A stretch of DNA of 64,000 nucleotides from Halobacillus amylolyticus. GTDB taxonomy: Bacteria; Bacillota; Bacilli; Bacillales; Halobacillaceae. Made by a program: the position numbers and the translations under genes. The notes beneath the pieces were generated by a model that saw nothing but the letters and a program-made list of their open reading frames with translations, ran no database searches and was not told where the DNA came from. This document shows, one piece after another, positions 43,351-54,099 of this stretch (its first letter is position 1; every line of letters starts with the position of its first letter). Location of the stretch: positions 1,773,501 through 1,837,500 of the forward strand of contig NZ_CP095075.1 of the NCBI RefSeq assembly GCF_022921115.1. Direction: 5' to 3'.

Positions 43351-45699
43351 ATGAAAAAACTAGGAATTCAGCTATTCATGTTAACTTTAATCAGTATTCT
43401 CCCCTTCACTTTCCTAACAGAAAAAGTGTCGGCGGATGAGCAGCAGCAAGAACAGAGCCCGTTTAATTCAGAGCATTATGATTATACGACTTATCAGGAA
43501 ATCGAGGAAAAATTGCAAAGTCTCGATAAAAACAGTAATCGTGTAACACTGGATGTTATTGGAGAATCAACGCGTGGCAATAACATTTACTCTGTTATCG
43601 TCAGTGACCCGCAAGCCAAAGGGAAATACGGGAAGATCCAGGCATTAAGAAATAAGATGTTCAAGCATCCGGGCAAGGCACAAGAATGGGTGGACAAACA
43701 TCCGGATTTTAAAGTGCCCGTCATGATTAATGGTTCTATCCACGGCAATGAGTTTGTCGGTTCTGATGCTGTCTTAAAACTAATCGAGCGATTTGCCTTC
43801 GAGGATGATGAGATGACGAAGAACATTCTTGAGAAAAACATTTTGATCTTTAATGTCACCGTCAATCCAGATGGACGAATCAATGCAACAAGATTTAACG
43901 GAAAAGGGATTGATTTAAACCGTGATTATATTACCCAATCACAACCGGAAACTCAAGCATCTGTTGAGATGATTACGGAATGGAATCCGATGGTGTTTCT
44001 TGACTTACACGGATATGTTCAATACTCTAGCGAAAAACCTGGATTAATTGAACCAACTACGCCGCCACATAATCCAAATTATGAGTATGATTTATATTCC
44101 AAATGGGCGCTCGATCAGGCAGAGGCTATGGAAAAAGAGATTGTGACCCATAAAGAAGACTATAGTTCAGATCTGTATAAAAATTTAGAGGGTGTACATA
44201 TTCCTCGTCGTGATGCTCAATATGGCTGGGATGATTACCCACCAATTTTTGCACCAATGTATGCGATGTACCACGGTGCTTACGGTGCGACCATCGAAGC
44301 TCCGACAAACACTTGGGATGGGGTGGAATGGCAAATTAATGCGGTTATGGGAGCATTGAAATTTGCAACGAACCATAAAAACGAAATGATTAAAGACCAA
44401 ATTGAAATTTTTGAAAGAGGGATCAACTTTCATCACCCCACTCACGAGGATGGATTTTTCCCTCACGCTTATGTGCTCCCGGTAGATGACAAGGATCCAA
44501 CAGCTACTCATAAAGCCGTGAAGCACTTGAAAGCTAATGACATTGATGTCGTAACAGCCAAACAACCGTTTACGGTTAATGGGGTACAGTACGATGCAGG
44601 AACCTTTATTGTCCAAATGGACCAGGCAAAGGCTGGTCTCGCCAACACAATGCTCTGGGATGGCGAGGATATTAGTAACGATACGCCGGCCATGTATGAC
44701 ATTTCCGCTTGGAGCTTACCTGAACTATGGGGATTTGAAGCCATTCCCGTCAATGAAAATCTTGATGTCCAGACTGCTAAAGTAAACAAGATAAATCATA
44801 ACGGTGAGTTAGACGGAAAAGGACCTTACCACATTCCTAACAGCTCGGTTAAGGCCGTCGCTCTTGTAAACCAATTACTTCAAAACGGTATTCCAGTACT
44901 TCAGGACGATAACGGTGAATTTTATGTAGAAAGCCAACCTGGAAATGACCTTCGAAAGGCTGTTACACAATCCGGACTCACTCTAACTACGAGTGAAGTT
45001 CCTAGTAATGCAAAAACACTCGAAAGTCTTAAGGTCGCGATCTTAAAGGACGGTGGCATGTGGAAATCGCAGTCCCACTCAGGGACTAAGATCGCACTTG
45101 AACGACTCGGTTTCGATGTAGAAGAAGTCCATCCACGACAAGTTGCTCAATATGGATTAGAGGATTATGATGTCTTTATTTACAGCGGTACAGACCATTT
45201 AATTTCCTATAACCTGTCTGAAGCAAACCAGCCGTTTGGTTTAAAAAATAAACAACAATTTGAGAACTTCAAACGCCACATCAATACGTTTGCCACAAAC
45301 GGCGGACAATATATTGCTATCGGGGCAGGTGCATCCTTAGCCACGGAAACACTTGGCTTAACAGATGTAAACATCAACCGTGGACAGTCGAACAGCAATG
45401 GAATTGTTCATGTTAATTACGGTAACACGCCCCTAACAGCAGGCTATGACACTACGGACATCGGTTTTGTGTATAGTCCTGTATGGTATACGAACATAAC
45501 GGATCAAACGATTGCAGCCTCTTTCGAAGAGGAAGACTTTTTCAAAGCCGGCTTCTGGAAGAATCGCGAAGATGCTCGCGGGAAGGCAGTCATTATTCAA
45601 GAGAATGAAAAAGACGTAACCTTGATCGGATTAGAAGCAGGTTTTCGGGATCATACAGATTATTTGTACCGATTGATTTCTAACGCTATTTTCGAATAA
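43351..45699 (+). CDS. Secreted M14-family zinc carboxypeptidase
   Basis: 782 residues. Sec signal peptide of about 30 residues (MKKLGIQLFMLTLISILPFT, cleavage near VSADEQ). The M14 domain has the zinc motif NGSIHGNEFVGSD (HxxE), substrate-binding NPDGR...FNGKGIDLNRD, the third zinc ligand His in FLDLHGYV and a catalytic Glu candidate in GATIEAPT. A C-terminal region of about 350 residues resembles a glutamine-amidotransferase-like domain (DYDVFIYSGTDHL, GGQYIAIGAGASL). Exported nutrient-scavenging or wall-associated peptidase. Strong AAAGGAG site; first plus-strand gene after the array. Confidence 0.87.
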   Translation: MKKLGIQLFMLTLISILPFTFLTEKVSADEQQQEQSPFNSEHYDYTTYQEIEEKLQSLDKNSNRVTLDVIGESTRGNNIYSVIVSDPQAKGKYGKIQALRNKMFKHPGKAQEWVDKHPDFKVPVMINGSIHGNEFVGSDAVLKLIERFAFEDDEMTKNILEKNILIFNVTVNPDGRINATRFNGKGIDLNRDYITQSQPETQASVEMITEWNPMVFLDLHGYVQYSSEKPGLIEPTTPPHNPNYEYDLYSKWALDQAEAMEKEIVTHKEDYSSDLYKNLEGVHIPRRDAQYGWDDYPPIFAPMYAMYHGAYGATIEAPTNTWDGVEWQINAVMGALKFATNHKNEMIKDQIEIFERGINFHHPTHEDGFFPHAYVLPVDDKDPTATHKAVKHLKANDIDVVTAKQPFTVNGVQYDAGTFIVQMDQAKAGLANTMLWDGEDISNDTPAMYDISAWSLPELWGFEAIPVNENLDVQTAKVNKINHNGELDGKGPYHIPNSSVKAVALVNQLLQNGIPVLQDDNGEFYVESQPGNDLRKAVTQSGLTLTTSEVPSNAKTLESLKVAILKDGGMWKSQSHSGTKIALERLGFDVEEVHPRQVAQYGLEDYDVFIYSGTDHLISYNLSEANQPFGLKNKQQFENFKRHINTFATNGGQYIAIGAGASLATETLGLTDVNINRGQSNSNGIVHVNYGNTPLTAGYDTTDIGFVYSPVWYTNITDQTIAASFEEEDFFKAGFWKNREDARGKAVIIQENEKDVTLIGLEAGFRDHTDYLYRLISNAIFE

Positions 45700-45729
45700 A
45701 TAGCCTCATCCTTTTATGGAAGGTCTCAG

Positions 45730-45767
45730 CTTGTAGAGAAACCCCGGTTTTTCTACAAGTTTTTTCT
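45730..45767 (+). terminator. Terminator of the M14 peptidase gene
   Basis: CTTGTAGAGAAACC pairs with GGTTTTTCTACAAG, followed by TTTTTTCT. Confidence 0.9.
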
Positions 45768-46400
45768 ATGTCCATAAAAAGTATTCCCACAACTCAAAAG
45801 TGATTCGAACCGCTTATAGTAAAAAACATACTCATCACCATAAGGACCACCCCCTCTCGAAAACGATGCTTCGATTCCTCAGCCACCGGCCGCCTCCTTC
45901 CTCCCACTCCCCCATCTCCTTACATCTCCCCATAAAACGGCTTAAGCATTCTGTTCCCTAAAAATTTTTGTAGATATCCCCCACTACTACTACTTTTTAT
46001 TTAGTTTTGTTTTGTTTAAATAATGTGCCAGTAAAGTGGTCAGATGACTAGTCACTAAGGTGGGCGCTAGGGTGGTCAGTACTGTGGTCGGTTTTCGACG
46101 GCAGTGGAACCACTTGGTAAACCGGAACCTGATTTAAATTTATCAATTTCCTTACAGGTCTTTAGAACCATTAATGCTTTCTGTGTTGGGGCTATCTGGT
46201 AGGCTGATCTCTGTTTTACCTCTCCTTGTTTAGGGATAATATTTACTTTTTTTTACTAGGTAGGTGCTTAAAAGTTGCCCCCTTAGAATGTGATGAAGGG
46301 GTTTCTCTTCTTTCGATTCGAAAAATAGACTCCTTCGTTTCTATAATCGTTGGCCATCGTTATAAGGTGTCTACATCATCTTCGTTTTTTTATTTGTACA
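45768..46400. other. Gene-free stretch
   Basis: No coding frame I can support. It contains a pyrimidine-rich part (45.84-45.95 kb) and a short cluster of GTGGTCAG-like words at about 46.03-46.10 kb. Possibly decayed sequence. Confidence 0.4.
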
Positions 46401-46438
46401 TAAAAAAACTGCTCTCCTCTGGCAAGAGAACAGTAGCC
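46400..46438 (-). terminator. Orphan minus-strand hairpin with T run
   Basis: Minus strand CTGTTCTC pairs with GAGAGCAG and is followed by TTTTTTTAT. No supported minus-strand gene ends here. Confidence 0.5.
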
Positions 46439-46600
46439 TTCTTGTTCGTAAAGGGATCTGAAAAGTAATTTTCCGTGAATCCATGATGTTAGACTGATTG
46501 AAAACACGATGATCCTCAGTTATAATTTTCTTAGATCCAGATGATAAGACCAAGTGCGCGATTGATCGAAGCAGTTCCATACCGTAAAAGCCCAATAGCA

Positions 46601-46640
46601 ATAGTCACCTTCCTTTGCCGAGCAGGTGACTATTTTTTTT
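46601..46640 (+). terminator. Orphan plus-strand terminator
   Basis: Perfect 9-bp repeat ATAGTCACC / GGTGACTAT with a 15-nt loop and TTTTTTTT. No supported gene lies upstream for 900 bp; it may end a small RNA or a lost gene. Confidence 0.65.
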
Positions 46641-46783
46641 ATTATGGGAAACGATATCGTCTTTAAAATTAGTAGAGAACCCTTGTATAAGAAAAGCACC
46701 CCCTCAAGTTCTGACAGAGGAAGGTACTCACAACAAACATGCAGAAATAGGCGTGTTTTTATTTTTGTCAAAGGAGGATTAGA

Positions 46784-47656
46784 ATGTTTCTTGTTCCCAT
46801 AACGCCAAGCAGAAAAGCTGCCGCTGCCATGATTATGATTTCATTTATACTGATGGGGTGTGCTCCCCCAGCGGAGGAACCGTCAAGTTCAGAGGGCAAC
46901 GCTAACGCTGAACAAGTGGACCAAGGGAGTAAACAAGATGAAACAAATCAGGAGATCGCCGAGCAAGAGACAGGCGGGGGAACTTCACCAGATGAAGCCA
47001 CTGAAACTGCTAGTAAGGAACCCGAAAAGCAAACAAACGCCACCGTTACCCGCGTCATTGACGGTGATACACTTGAAGTCTCCATGAATGGTCAAACAGA
47101 AGATGTTCGCCTGCTCCTGATCGATACGCCCGAGACCGTCCACCCGTCAGAGCCTGTGCAGCCATTCGGTGCTGAGGCCTCACAGTTTGTAAAAGAAAAG
47201 CTTAGTGGTGAAAAAGTAAGGGTGAAAGTCGGCCAAGAAAAGCGTGATCACTATGGGCGTTTGCTCGCATATGTATTTATAGATGGTGAAACGATCCAGG
47301 AAATGCTTCTAAGAGAAGGGCTTGCCAGAACGGCATATTTGTACAATGACTTGACGATGCTAGATGAATTCCACGAGGCGCAAAAGCCAGCGAGAACGTC
47401 AGAAATCGGTGTATGGTCGATACCTGGTTATGCGCATGTCGATCATAATCACGGCTATCACTACCAGGAAGAACCTGAATCTGAGCAAGGATCGAATATA
47501 GAATTGAAATACGATCCGGCTGGGCCTGACAGAGACTGTGGGGATTTTAGCACCCAGCAACAGGCACAAGTGTTTTTTGAAGCCGCTGGAGGCCCCGCTT
47601 CTGATCCCCACCGGTTAGATGGTGATGGAAACGGTCTGGTTTGTGAAAGTTTGTAA
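46784..47656 (+). CDS. Thermonuclease-like lipoprotein with Excalibur domain
   Basis: 290 residues. Signal with lipobox SFILMGC, then an acidic Glu/Gln-rich spacer (about 25-85). SNase domain (about 86-205): ATVTRVIDGDTLEVSM, VRLLLIDTPETVHP, KRDHYGRLLAYVF and LLREGLAR carry the calcium-binding Asp and catalytic Arg/Glu positions. The C-terminal Excalibur calcium-binding motif (about 245-290) has DRDCGDF and DGDGNGLVCESL. A surface-anchored, calcium-dependent nuclease likely used for DNA scavenging. AAAGGAGG ribosome-binding site. Confidence 0.88.
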   Translation: MFLVPITPSRKAAAAMIMISFILMGCAPPAEEPSSSEGNANAEQVDQGSKQDETNQEIAEQETGGGTSPDEATETASKEPEKQTNATVTRVIDGDTLEVSMNGQTEDVRLLLIDTPETVHPSEPVQPFGAEASQFVKEKLSGEKVRVKVGQEKRDHYGRLLAYVFIDGETIQEMLLREGLARTAYLYNDLTMLDEFHEAQKPARTSEIGVWSIPGYAHVDHNHGYHYQEEPESEQGSNIELKYDPAGPDRDCGDFSTQQQAQVFFEAAGGPASDPHRLDGDGNGLVCESL

Positions 47657-47670
47657 CTAAGTATAGGTTA

Positions 47671-47718
47671 ATAAGGCTTATCTTCCAGCGTGCTTTAGTC
47701 TGGGGGACAAGCCTTTTA
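47671..47718 (+). terminator. Terminator of the nuclease gene
   Basis: AAGGCTT pairs with AAGCCTT across a long loop, then TTATTCTT. Nothing else is evident from here to 48100. Confidence 0.6.
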
Positions 47719-48121
47719 TTCTTAGAAATGGAGTCTGTCCCCCATGCTTTAAAAACTAAGAGCACAGACCGCAAAATTAAATTATCCTGGTATGGTAGGG
47801 CTAGCGTTTCCTCTGTAGAACCTGCAGCCCTATAAAGAACTCTAATTACCTAATATAAGCAAATAGACAAGTTGTAGAATAACAGTACGAATCAACTTCA
47901 AATATAGTGGTAATAACCCCATACCTGTAAATCCACGAAAAGGATTGCTTTACTCTTACTTTTTATTCATCTCCCACCTGAAGAGGAATGGGGGCATTCT
48001 AGGTCCTTAGCGATAAAATTGGTGATTTGCCTTATAACAAATACACGTTACGGGAAGTGTCCATACAGCATATGGTAACTACGAATAGGTAGCTAACTAT
48101 ATGAAGGAGGACATTGATGTC

Positions 48122-49087
48122 ATGAACACCCAATCACCAGAACAAGAATGGCTTCATCGTTTTATAAATTGGAGTCAAAATTATGAGCAATATCTTGACT
48201 CATTGCGTTCAAGATCTGACATGAGCCCGGATGAGGGAAATCAAATAGAAAAATGGGTAAACGAGTTCAACCAGTTACGTCAAACTGCTGAAAGTTATAG
48301 TGAACGCTCTTCACAAAATGAAGGGGCATCTAATCATTCGCCAGATATCTCCTCCATTTACACAAAAGCTAATCATCTTCATGAGAATTTCCTGGAGTTT
48401 TTGCAAGAAAAATCGGTTGACTCATCAGATCAACCTGAAGAGCACAGGAAGGAAAATCAGGCAGTTCCGATTGGCGAACACACCCTCCCCCCGCTTCCCT
48501 ACAACTACGATGCCTTAGAGCCATATATCAGTGAGAAAATAATGCGCCTGCATCACGATGAGCATCACAAAGGGTATGTAGAAGGATTAAACAAGGCTGA
48601 GAAAGAGATGAAAAAGGCAAGACGAACCGGCGACTACTCCCTGATCCGACATTGGGAAGTGGAAGCGGCATTTAATGGAGCCGGACATTATCTTCACACT
48701 ATTTTTTGGGATAACATGAGTCCTTATGGCGGTGGTAAACCAAGCGGTCCGCTCGAACAGGAAATCAAACATACTTTTGGTGGCTTCGAGAAGTTTAAAG
48801 AGCATTTTTCAAATGCTGCTGAAAAAGTACAAAGTGTCGGCTGGGCAATGCTTGTATGGTCACCACGTTCATGGCGAACCGAAATTCTCCAAGCAGAAAA
48901 GCACCAAAATCTTTCTCAACAGGATATGATTCCTTTATTAGTACTGGATGTATGGGAACATGCGTATTATTTACAATATACCAATAACCGTAGTGACTAT
49001 ATTGACGCATGGTGGAATGTTGTGAATTGGGATAATGTTAACAGGCGTTATCAAGAGGCAAAGAAAGTTAAATGGCAGCCATTTTAA
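48122..49087 (+). CDS. Fe/Mn superoxide dismutase with N-terminal extension
   Basis: 321 residues from the ATG at 48122 (AAGGAGG upstream). The first about 115 residues are a polar helical extension (NQIEKWVNEFNQLRQTAESY) absent from ordinary SodA of about 200 residues. The catalytic part follows: LPPLPYNYDALEPYI, metal His in MRLHHDEHHKGYV and GAGHYLHTIFWD, Asp/His in LVLDVWEHAYYLQY, closing WWNVVNWDNV. It dismutates superoxide. The extended form resembles the Bacillus SodF type. Metal preference cannot be told. Confidence 0.87.
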   Translation: MNTQSPEQEWLHRFINWSQNYEQYLDSLRSRSDMSPDEGNQIEKWVNEFNQLRQTAESYSERSSQNEGASNHSPDISSIYTKANHLHENFLEFLQEKSVDSSDQPEEHRKENQAVPIGEHTLPPLPYNYDALEPYISEKIMRLHHDEHHKGYVEGLNKAEKEMKKARRTGDYSLIRHWEVEAAFNGAGHYLHTIFWDNMSPYGGGKPSGPLEQEIKHTFGGFEKFKEHFSNAAEKVQSVGWAMLVWSPRSWRTEILQAEKHQNLSQQDMIPLLVLDVWEHAYYLQYTNNRSDYIDAWWNVVNWDNVNRRYQEAKKVKWQPF

Positions 49088-49138
49088 CCTACATTTATTA
49101 GGAGGGTGAAGGTTAGCTCAGAGAGGATCGTTCCATCG

Positions 49139-49182
49139 CAAAAAGCTCCCTTATCTTGTAACAAAGATAAGGGAGCTTTTTT
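49139..49182. terminator. Strong bidirectional terminator
   Basis: AAAAGCTCCCTTATCTT pairs with AAGATAAGGGAGCTTTT across a short loop, with A and T runs outside. It separates the dismutase from the convergent zinc-ribbon gene. Confidence 0.93.
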
Positions 49183-49266
49183 GATTCGTGAGTCTGGCCA
49201 CTGAAAACAGCAGAGCCCCCATTTTTAGGTTCCTTTTAACAAACAGGAACCCCTTTATTTGTAAAG

Positions 49267-49458
49267 TTATTTATCTACAACTTCATCTTGTGGGATCAGC
49301 TCATCATCATTCATCCCACACTCTGGACACTGACACCAGAGAATGACGGCACTTTTCTCCTTAAATTCTCTTCGTTCCACTTTCATAACTTTTGCTTCAT
49401 CATGGAAGCATTTCATACAACGTTTCTGTATTAAATCCCCTGCCTGATATTGACTCAT
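49267..49458 (-). CDS. Small zinc-ribbon protein
   Basis: 63 residues with two Cys pairs, KRCMKCFHD and WCQCPECGM, making a likely single zinc ribbon, and an acidic C-terminus. Not assigned to a named family. GGAGGGG precedes the start. Confidence 0.65.
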   Translation of the reverse strand: MSQYQAGDLIQKRCMKCFHDEAKVMKVERREFKEKSAVILWCQCPECGMNDDELIPQDEVVDK

Positions 49459-49637
49459 TCTACCCCTCCAAGATTATTTGGATTGAGTATCATACTAACA
49501 TAGATTGGTAGAAGAGGACATGTCGGTCTCCTAACATTATCATTACAACCTTTAAGAAAAGCAGTTAAAAAGATTAACCCCCAGGAAAAAAGGGGTATAG
49601 GGGGAAATATACATCATGTTTATGGAGGAGCGACAAA

Positions 49638-51035
49638 ATGAAGAACCCGAATAAACTCCAAGCAAAAATCATGAAATACAAAAATATGTCGAAAAGAGAG
49701 AAATGGCACCAGATCTACTCAAATCTTTGGGTAACGCCCATTATTTATGCAGCGTTATCCCTGCTGCTCTTTGCCGTAACGGTGTGGGCCGATCTGAAGA
49801 TGGAGTTTGGCAACATGATCCCTTCTATTCTCAGTGTCAATTATCAGTTGACCCAAACGATTTTAAGCACCTTAACAGGGGGACTTCTATCATTAAACGT
49901 CTTTACCTTTTATGGTGTGTTAACAGCTTTAACTACCTTCGCCGGCCAGTTTTCACCAAGAATCTTAAAGAATTTTATGATGACCAAAGTGACACAGCGA
50001 ACGCTAGGGATTTTTAACGGGAGTTTCCTTTATGTATTGTTTTGTCTATTGTTTCTTAATGGGGAAACAGCCTCCCAATATTGTTTGATCCCGGTCACAG
50101 CAACATTACTAACTGCTTTATGTATAGGGGCTTTTGCAATTTTTATTAACCACATTGTCACTTGGCTTCAAGTGTCGAATATGACGGGTGATATGAAAGA
50201 AGAATCCGTCGATATTATTGAAAATTCCTTGCTTAGTGAACTTGAACCTTACAGGGTAGATGATGAAGCAACAATAAACGGCCAAATCCCGGAAGATCAG
50301 GGACATCAGATAAGCCTTGATCATTCGGGTTATTTACAAACCATTGATTTTGTTCCATTGATTGAGGAAGCTTGTAAGGATGACCTGATTATTCGGTTAG
50401 AATACAAAGTTGGGAATTTCGTCTTTGGCTCAACGCCATTGTTAACCTATTGGAAGAAAGACACAACTACCATTGATGAATTTAAATATAAAAATATGTT
50501 TCATACAGGAAATAGTCAAACCGAAATTCAGGATATTGAATTCAGTATCAATAAATTTGTTGAAATTGCGATTCGTGCCCTGGGGAATGATGACCCTAAA
50601 ACAGCCACAGGCACCATTTATGAGATTGGCGATTTACTTATCAACATTTCTCAGAAGGCAAAGTTCACACCCTATTTAACTGATAAAGATGATAACCTTC
50701 GTCTAATTTTACAGAATCTCGACTTTGATGATTATTTATATATTGGCTTTGCCTCTATACGTCATTATGCAAGGGATAACGTAGTGATTACCATTGAATT
50801 TTTAAAAGTATTGGACGCGATTGCACAAGGAGTGAGCAAACGAGATCACCAAGCCGTCTGGGATTTTGCCGTATATACGGCAAGTGGATTCGAATATGAA
50901 TATATGCACTTTCTAGATAACAGGAAGTTTTATTATGCGCTTTTTAATATCGCAAAAACAACGGGGAATGAGGAAGGTTACAACAACCTCACTAAAAAAT
51001 TATCAAAGCACTTAGAACTATCCTTTAAAGAATAA
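49638..51035 (+). CDS. DUF2254 membrane protein
   Basis: 465 residues. Four N-terminal helices (about 32-50, 75-97, 120-140, 145-170) are followed by a large cytoplasmic domain. The segments SILSVNYQLTQTILSTLTGG and LTTFAGQFSPRILKNFM with FMMTKVTQRTLGIF are typical of DUF2254. Function unknown. Followed 51 bp later by the antiporter gene; the shared direction suggests a two-gene unit concerned with ion or envelope stress. Confidence 0.82.
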   Translation: MKNPNKLQAKIMKYKNMSKREKWHQIYSNLWVTPIIYAALSLLLFAVTVWADLKMEFGNMIPSILSVNYQLTQTILSTLTGGLLSLNVFTFYGVLTALTTFAGQFSPRILKNFMMTKVTQRTLGIFNGSFLYVLFCLLFLNGETASQYCLIPVTATLLTALCIGAFAIFINHIVTWLQVSNMTGDMKEESVDIIENSLLSELEPYRVDDEATINGQIPEDQGHQISLDHSGYLQTIDFVPLIEEACKDDLIIRLEYKVGNFVFGSTPLLTYWKKDTTTIDEFKYKNMFHTGNSQTEIQDIEFSINKFVEIAIRALGNDDPKTATGTIYEIGDLLINISQKAKFTPYLTDKDDNLRLILQNLDFDDYLYIGFASIRHYARDNVVITIEFLKVLDAIAQGVSKRDHQAVWDFAVYTASGFEYEYMHFLDNRKFYYALFNIAKTTGNEEGYNNLTKKLSKHLELSFKE

Positions 51036-51086
51036 CCCTTCATAAATTAGTATTTAATCGGGGCCGGAAGGTGGGCGAGAATTAAA

Positions 51087-52297
51087 ATGGCTACAACACC
51101 AATCCTGATCTTATTGTTTATCGGCTACATCATCTTCACCATTGATAAAAAGAAAGAGAACTTCCCTGTGCCATTAATCCTAATCCTCGTCGGTATCGGG
51201 CTCTCTTTTATCCCTTATTTTTCTTCTATTGAAGTTACGAAGGACATGATCTATCATGTCTTTCTTCCTGGGCTGCTGTTCACTTCAGCCTATCAGTTTT
51301 CTCCCAATGCCCTTAAGAAGAATGCTGGAATTATAAGCTTCTTAGCGACCATAGGTATCATGCTCACTGTCCTTCTATTAGGTTGGACAATTTATGTGAT
51401 CAGTGGCCTATTTGTATCGTTATCCTTTGTTGGATCTCTATTGGTTGCTTCGATGCTGACACCGACAGATCCTGTCTCCGTTGTCTCGATTCTTAAGAAG
51501 TCTTCGGGAGATAAGATGATGGCTGATGTAGTCGAAGGCGAATCGCTCATTAACGATGGCACAAGCATTGTCATCTTCACAGTCATTGTAGGTATCTATC
51601 TTCAGGATAAGACTTTTTCTATAGGTTCTTTCTTCGGTGAATTTTTATTGGTATCTGTCGGAGGAGTGGTGGTCGGCTTAGGATTTGGGTGGCTGTTTAG
51701 TAAGGCCATACACATCACTCATCATAAAGAATATCAAGTGATGCTAAGTATTATCCTTGCTTATGGAATTTTTAATATAGCAGAGCATTTTGGTTTGTCT
51801 GGGGTATTAGCAACCGTTTTTGCCGGTATCATGCTGTCATTTGAATTTAACCGTTCCCCCACGAAGACCATCTCCGTGAATCACTGGACGGTTTCTGGGG
51901 CGTTGTAGAGATCTCAATCCTATCTTTATTATTTTTACTGATTGGGGTTGAATCTACTAGCTATCTTGCTTTTGACAATTGGGGACTGGCCTTCCTAATA
52001 TTTGTCGCGTCTTTACTGGTCAGATTTCTTATAATCACTGGTGCAACTCAATCCTTTCCAGTGTGGAGAGATAAAATCAGTTGGAGAGAATCCCTCCTCC
52101 TTAGCTGGTCAGGTTTGAAAGGCTCTATGTCTGTCTTCTTGATCCTAAATCTCCATTCTAAAGAAGCTCAAGGCACTGAATTAATACTCTCTCTAGCATT
52201 TTCTGCTGTCTTACTTTCTTTAGTGGTCCAAAGTGTAGGAATACACCCTTTGTCAAAAAAGTTACTCAATCGTGGCGAGAATAACACTATACGATAG
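51087..52297 (+). pseudogene. CPA1 Na+(K+)/H+ antiporter (NhaP/NhaK-like) with one-base frameshift
   Basis: The first frame (273 codons) covers helices 1 to about 9, with the ion-binding segment ASMLTPTDPVSVVSIL and EGESLINDGTSIVIFTV of CPA1 antiporters, and breaks at NHWTVSGAL. The next frame gives DGFWGVVEISILSLLFLLIG and continues through LSWSGLKGSMSVFLILNL to the stop at 52297. Adding one G at the GG of 51886-51887 reads NHWDGFWGVVEIS and restores about 404 residues. The start ATG at 51087 has a weak upstream site. A real break would remove the last three to four helices and inactivate transport. Confidence 0.83.
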
Positions 52298-52331
52298 AAA
52301 CTCAACAAAAAATAATCTAGGAGGGTTAACC

Positions 52332-53843
52332 TTGAGTCACATTCCAAACACATCTAACTCCCTTTGGAGAGATTTACAAGTAGACACGTTTCCAGCACTC
52401 TCTGAAGATAGGCAAGCTGACGTTACCGTAATAGGAGCAGGGATTACTGGAATCACGACGGCTTATTTACTTACAAAACAAGGGTACAACGTCATTTTAT
52501 TAGAAGCCGGCAAAATCATGGAAGGCACTACAGGTTATACAACCGCTAAGATCACCTCGCAACATGGATTAATCTATGCTCATCTGCTTAAGACTATAGG
52601 TGAGAAAAAATCTAAGCTCTACTATCAAGCCAATCAGGAAGCTTTAACGTTGATAGATGAAATAAGAACCGATAATGGCATCGACTGTGACTTTTCTTAT
52701 CAGGATGCTTATGTATACGGCGAGACTTCACAATCAAAGAGAGAAATAGAAGAAGAAGCAAAGGCTTATGAGAGATTAGGCATAGATGGCGGCTTAATAA
52801 AGGAGACTCCTCTTCCCTTCCCAGTTGCTTCTGCTGTTAAGATAAACGATCAAGCACAATTTCATCCATACTTGAGGTTCTTAGTTCATGACCTTATAAA
52901 AAGAAACACCCCTATCTTTGAAAATACTAGAGCAGTGGATGTCGAAAAAGATAGACAGCCTAAAGTAACCACACAGGAGGGGTATTCCGTTACTTCTGAT
53001 CATGTGGTCATGGCTACACATTTTCCTTTTAAAGATTTAGAGAATTTATATTTTGCCCGTCTTCATGTGGAACGTTCCTATTCTATTGCTGTCGAGCCAG
53101 CTAAAAAGATCCCTGAGGAAATGTATTTGAGTGCAGACCAACCCAAACGTTCTCTGCGCTATACAGTAAACGACCTAGGAGAGCCACTCCTTTTAGTTGG
53201 TGGCAATGGTCATACTAGCGGCCAGGTTGAGGATACGCTAGTTCATTATAGAAACTTACGCTCGTTTGCACATCATCATTTTACGGTTGAGGAAATATCT
53301 TACCGATGGTCAGCCCAAGATCTAAGCACGATGGATATGGTGCCTTATATCGGGCCAATTACTGAAAAGCAATCAAACATTTATGTGGCTACAGGTTTCG
53401 CAAAATGGGGAATGACGAATGGGACCATTGCCGCAAGATTGATTAGTGACTTGATCAATCAAAAGGATAACCCTTACACAGACCTGTTTTCCCCCTCCCG
53501 CTTTCATCTCAAGCAAGATATGAAGAATCTCACCAAAGAAAACGCCGATGTAGCTAAAGAGTTTGTAAAAGGAAAACTAAATAGACAAAATAAAAAACTA
53601 GAAGAACTCGACCACGACGAAGGCGCAGTGGTCCATCACAACGGGAAAAGAGCTGGTGCCTATAAAGATTCAGCCGGCAACCTCAGCCTTGTCGATACGG
53701 CATGTACGCATATGGGATGTGAGCTTTCATGGAACACAGCAGAGAGGTCATGGGATTGTCCCTGTCATGGGTCAAGGTTTACTACAGGGGGCAAAGTCAT
53801 AGAGGGCCCTGCAACTAAACCTTTGAAAAAGTTATCGGAATAA
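52332..53843 (+). CDS. FAD-dependent oxidoreductase with C-terminal Rieske domain
   Basis: 503 residues from a TTG at 52332, set by AGGAGGG. The DAO-type FAD domain has VTVIGAGITGITTAYLL (about 32-48) and the closing YVATGFAKWGMTNGTIAARL. The C-terminal Rieske [2Fe-2S] domain (about 415-503) has CTHMGCEL and CPCHGSRF (Cys-x-His, Cys-x2-His). This fusion is widespread in Bacillaceae. The electron donor and substrate are unknown, with amine oxidation by relatives of this fold being the usual guess. Cytoplasmic. Confidence 0.87.
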   Translation: MSHIPNTSNSLWRDLQVDTFPALSEDRQADVTVIGAGITGITTAYLLTKQGYNVILLEAGKIMEGTTGYTTAKITSQHGLIYAHLLKTIGEKKSKLYYQANQEALTLIDEIRTDNGIDCDFSYQDAYVYGETSQSKREIEEEAKAYERLGIDGGLIKETPLPFPVASAVKINDQAQFHPYLRFLVHDLIKRNTPIFENTRAVDVEKDRQPKVTTQEGYSVTSDHVVMATHFPFKDLENLYFARLHVERSYSIAVEPAKKIPEEMYLSADQPKRSLRYTVNDLGEPLLLVGGNGHTSGQVEDTLVHYRNLRSFAHHHFTVEEISYRWSAQDLSTMDMVPYIGPITEKQSNIYVATGFAKWGMTNGTIAARLISDLINQKDNPYTDLFSPSRFHLKQDMKNLTKENADVAKEFVKGKLNRQNKKLEELDHDEGAVVHHNGKRAGAYKDSAGNLSLVDTACTHMGCELSWNTAERSWDCPCHGSRFTTGGKVIEGPATKPLKKLSE

Positions 53844-54099
53844 TAAACCTCCATAAAAATTATTACGTGGAGCTTATAATCCCCCTAAACTGGATAATTT
53901 CATTTAATAATCAAGAACTCTCTATTTTAAAAAACTCCATATTAAGGATATTTCTACGTTTAGTTTGGTCTCTCTCACGGGAATCAGCTTTGTAAGGACA
54001 ATCCCACTCATACCCCTATTCCCTTCTTCGTAATGATGTGATCGACTAGAAGAGGAATGTAAGTGGAAACCAAATTTTTTAAACAGGAGGAGAGACACG

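Noticed and set aside
46226..46601. Two short opposing open frames in the gene-free stretch
   Set aside because: No ribosome-binding sites, no protein-like composition, and both overlap the hairpins.
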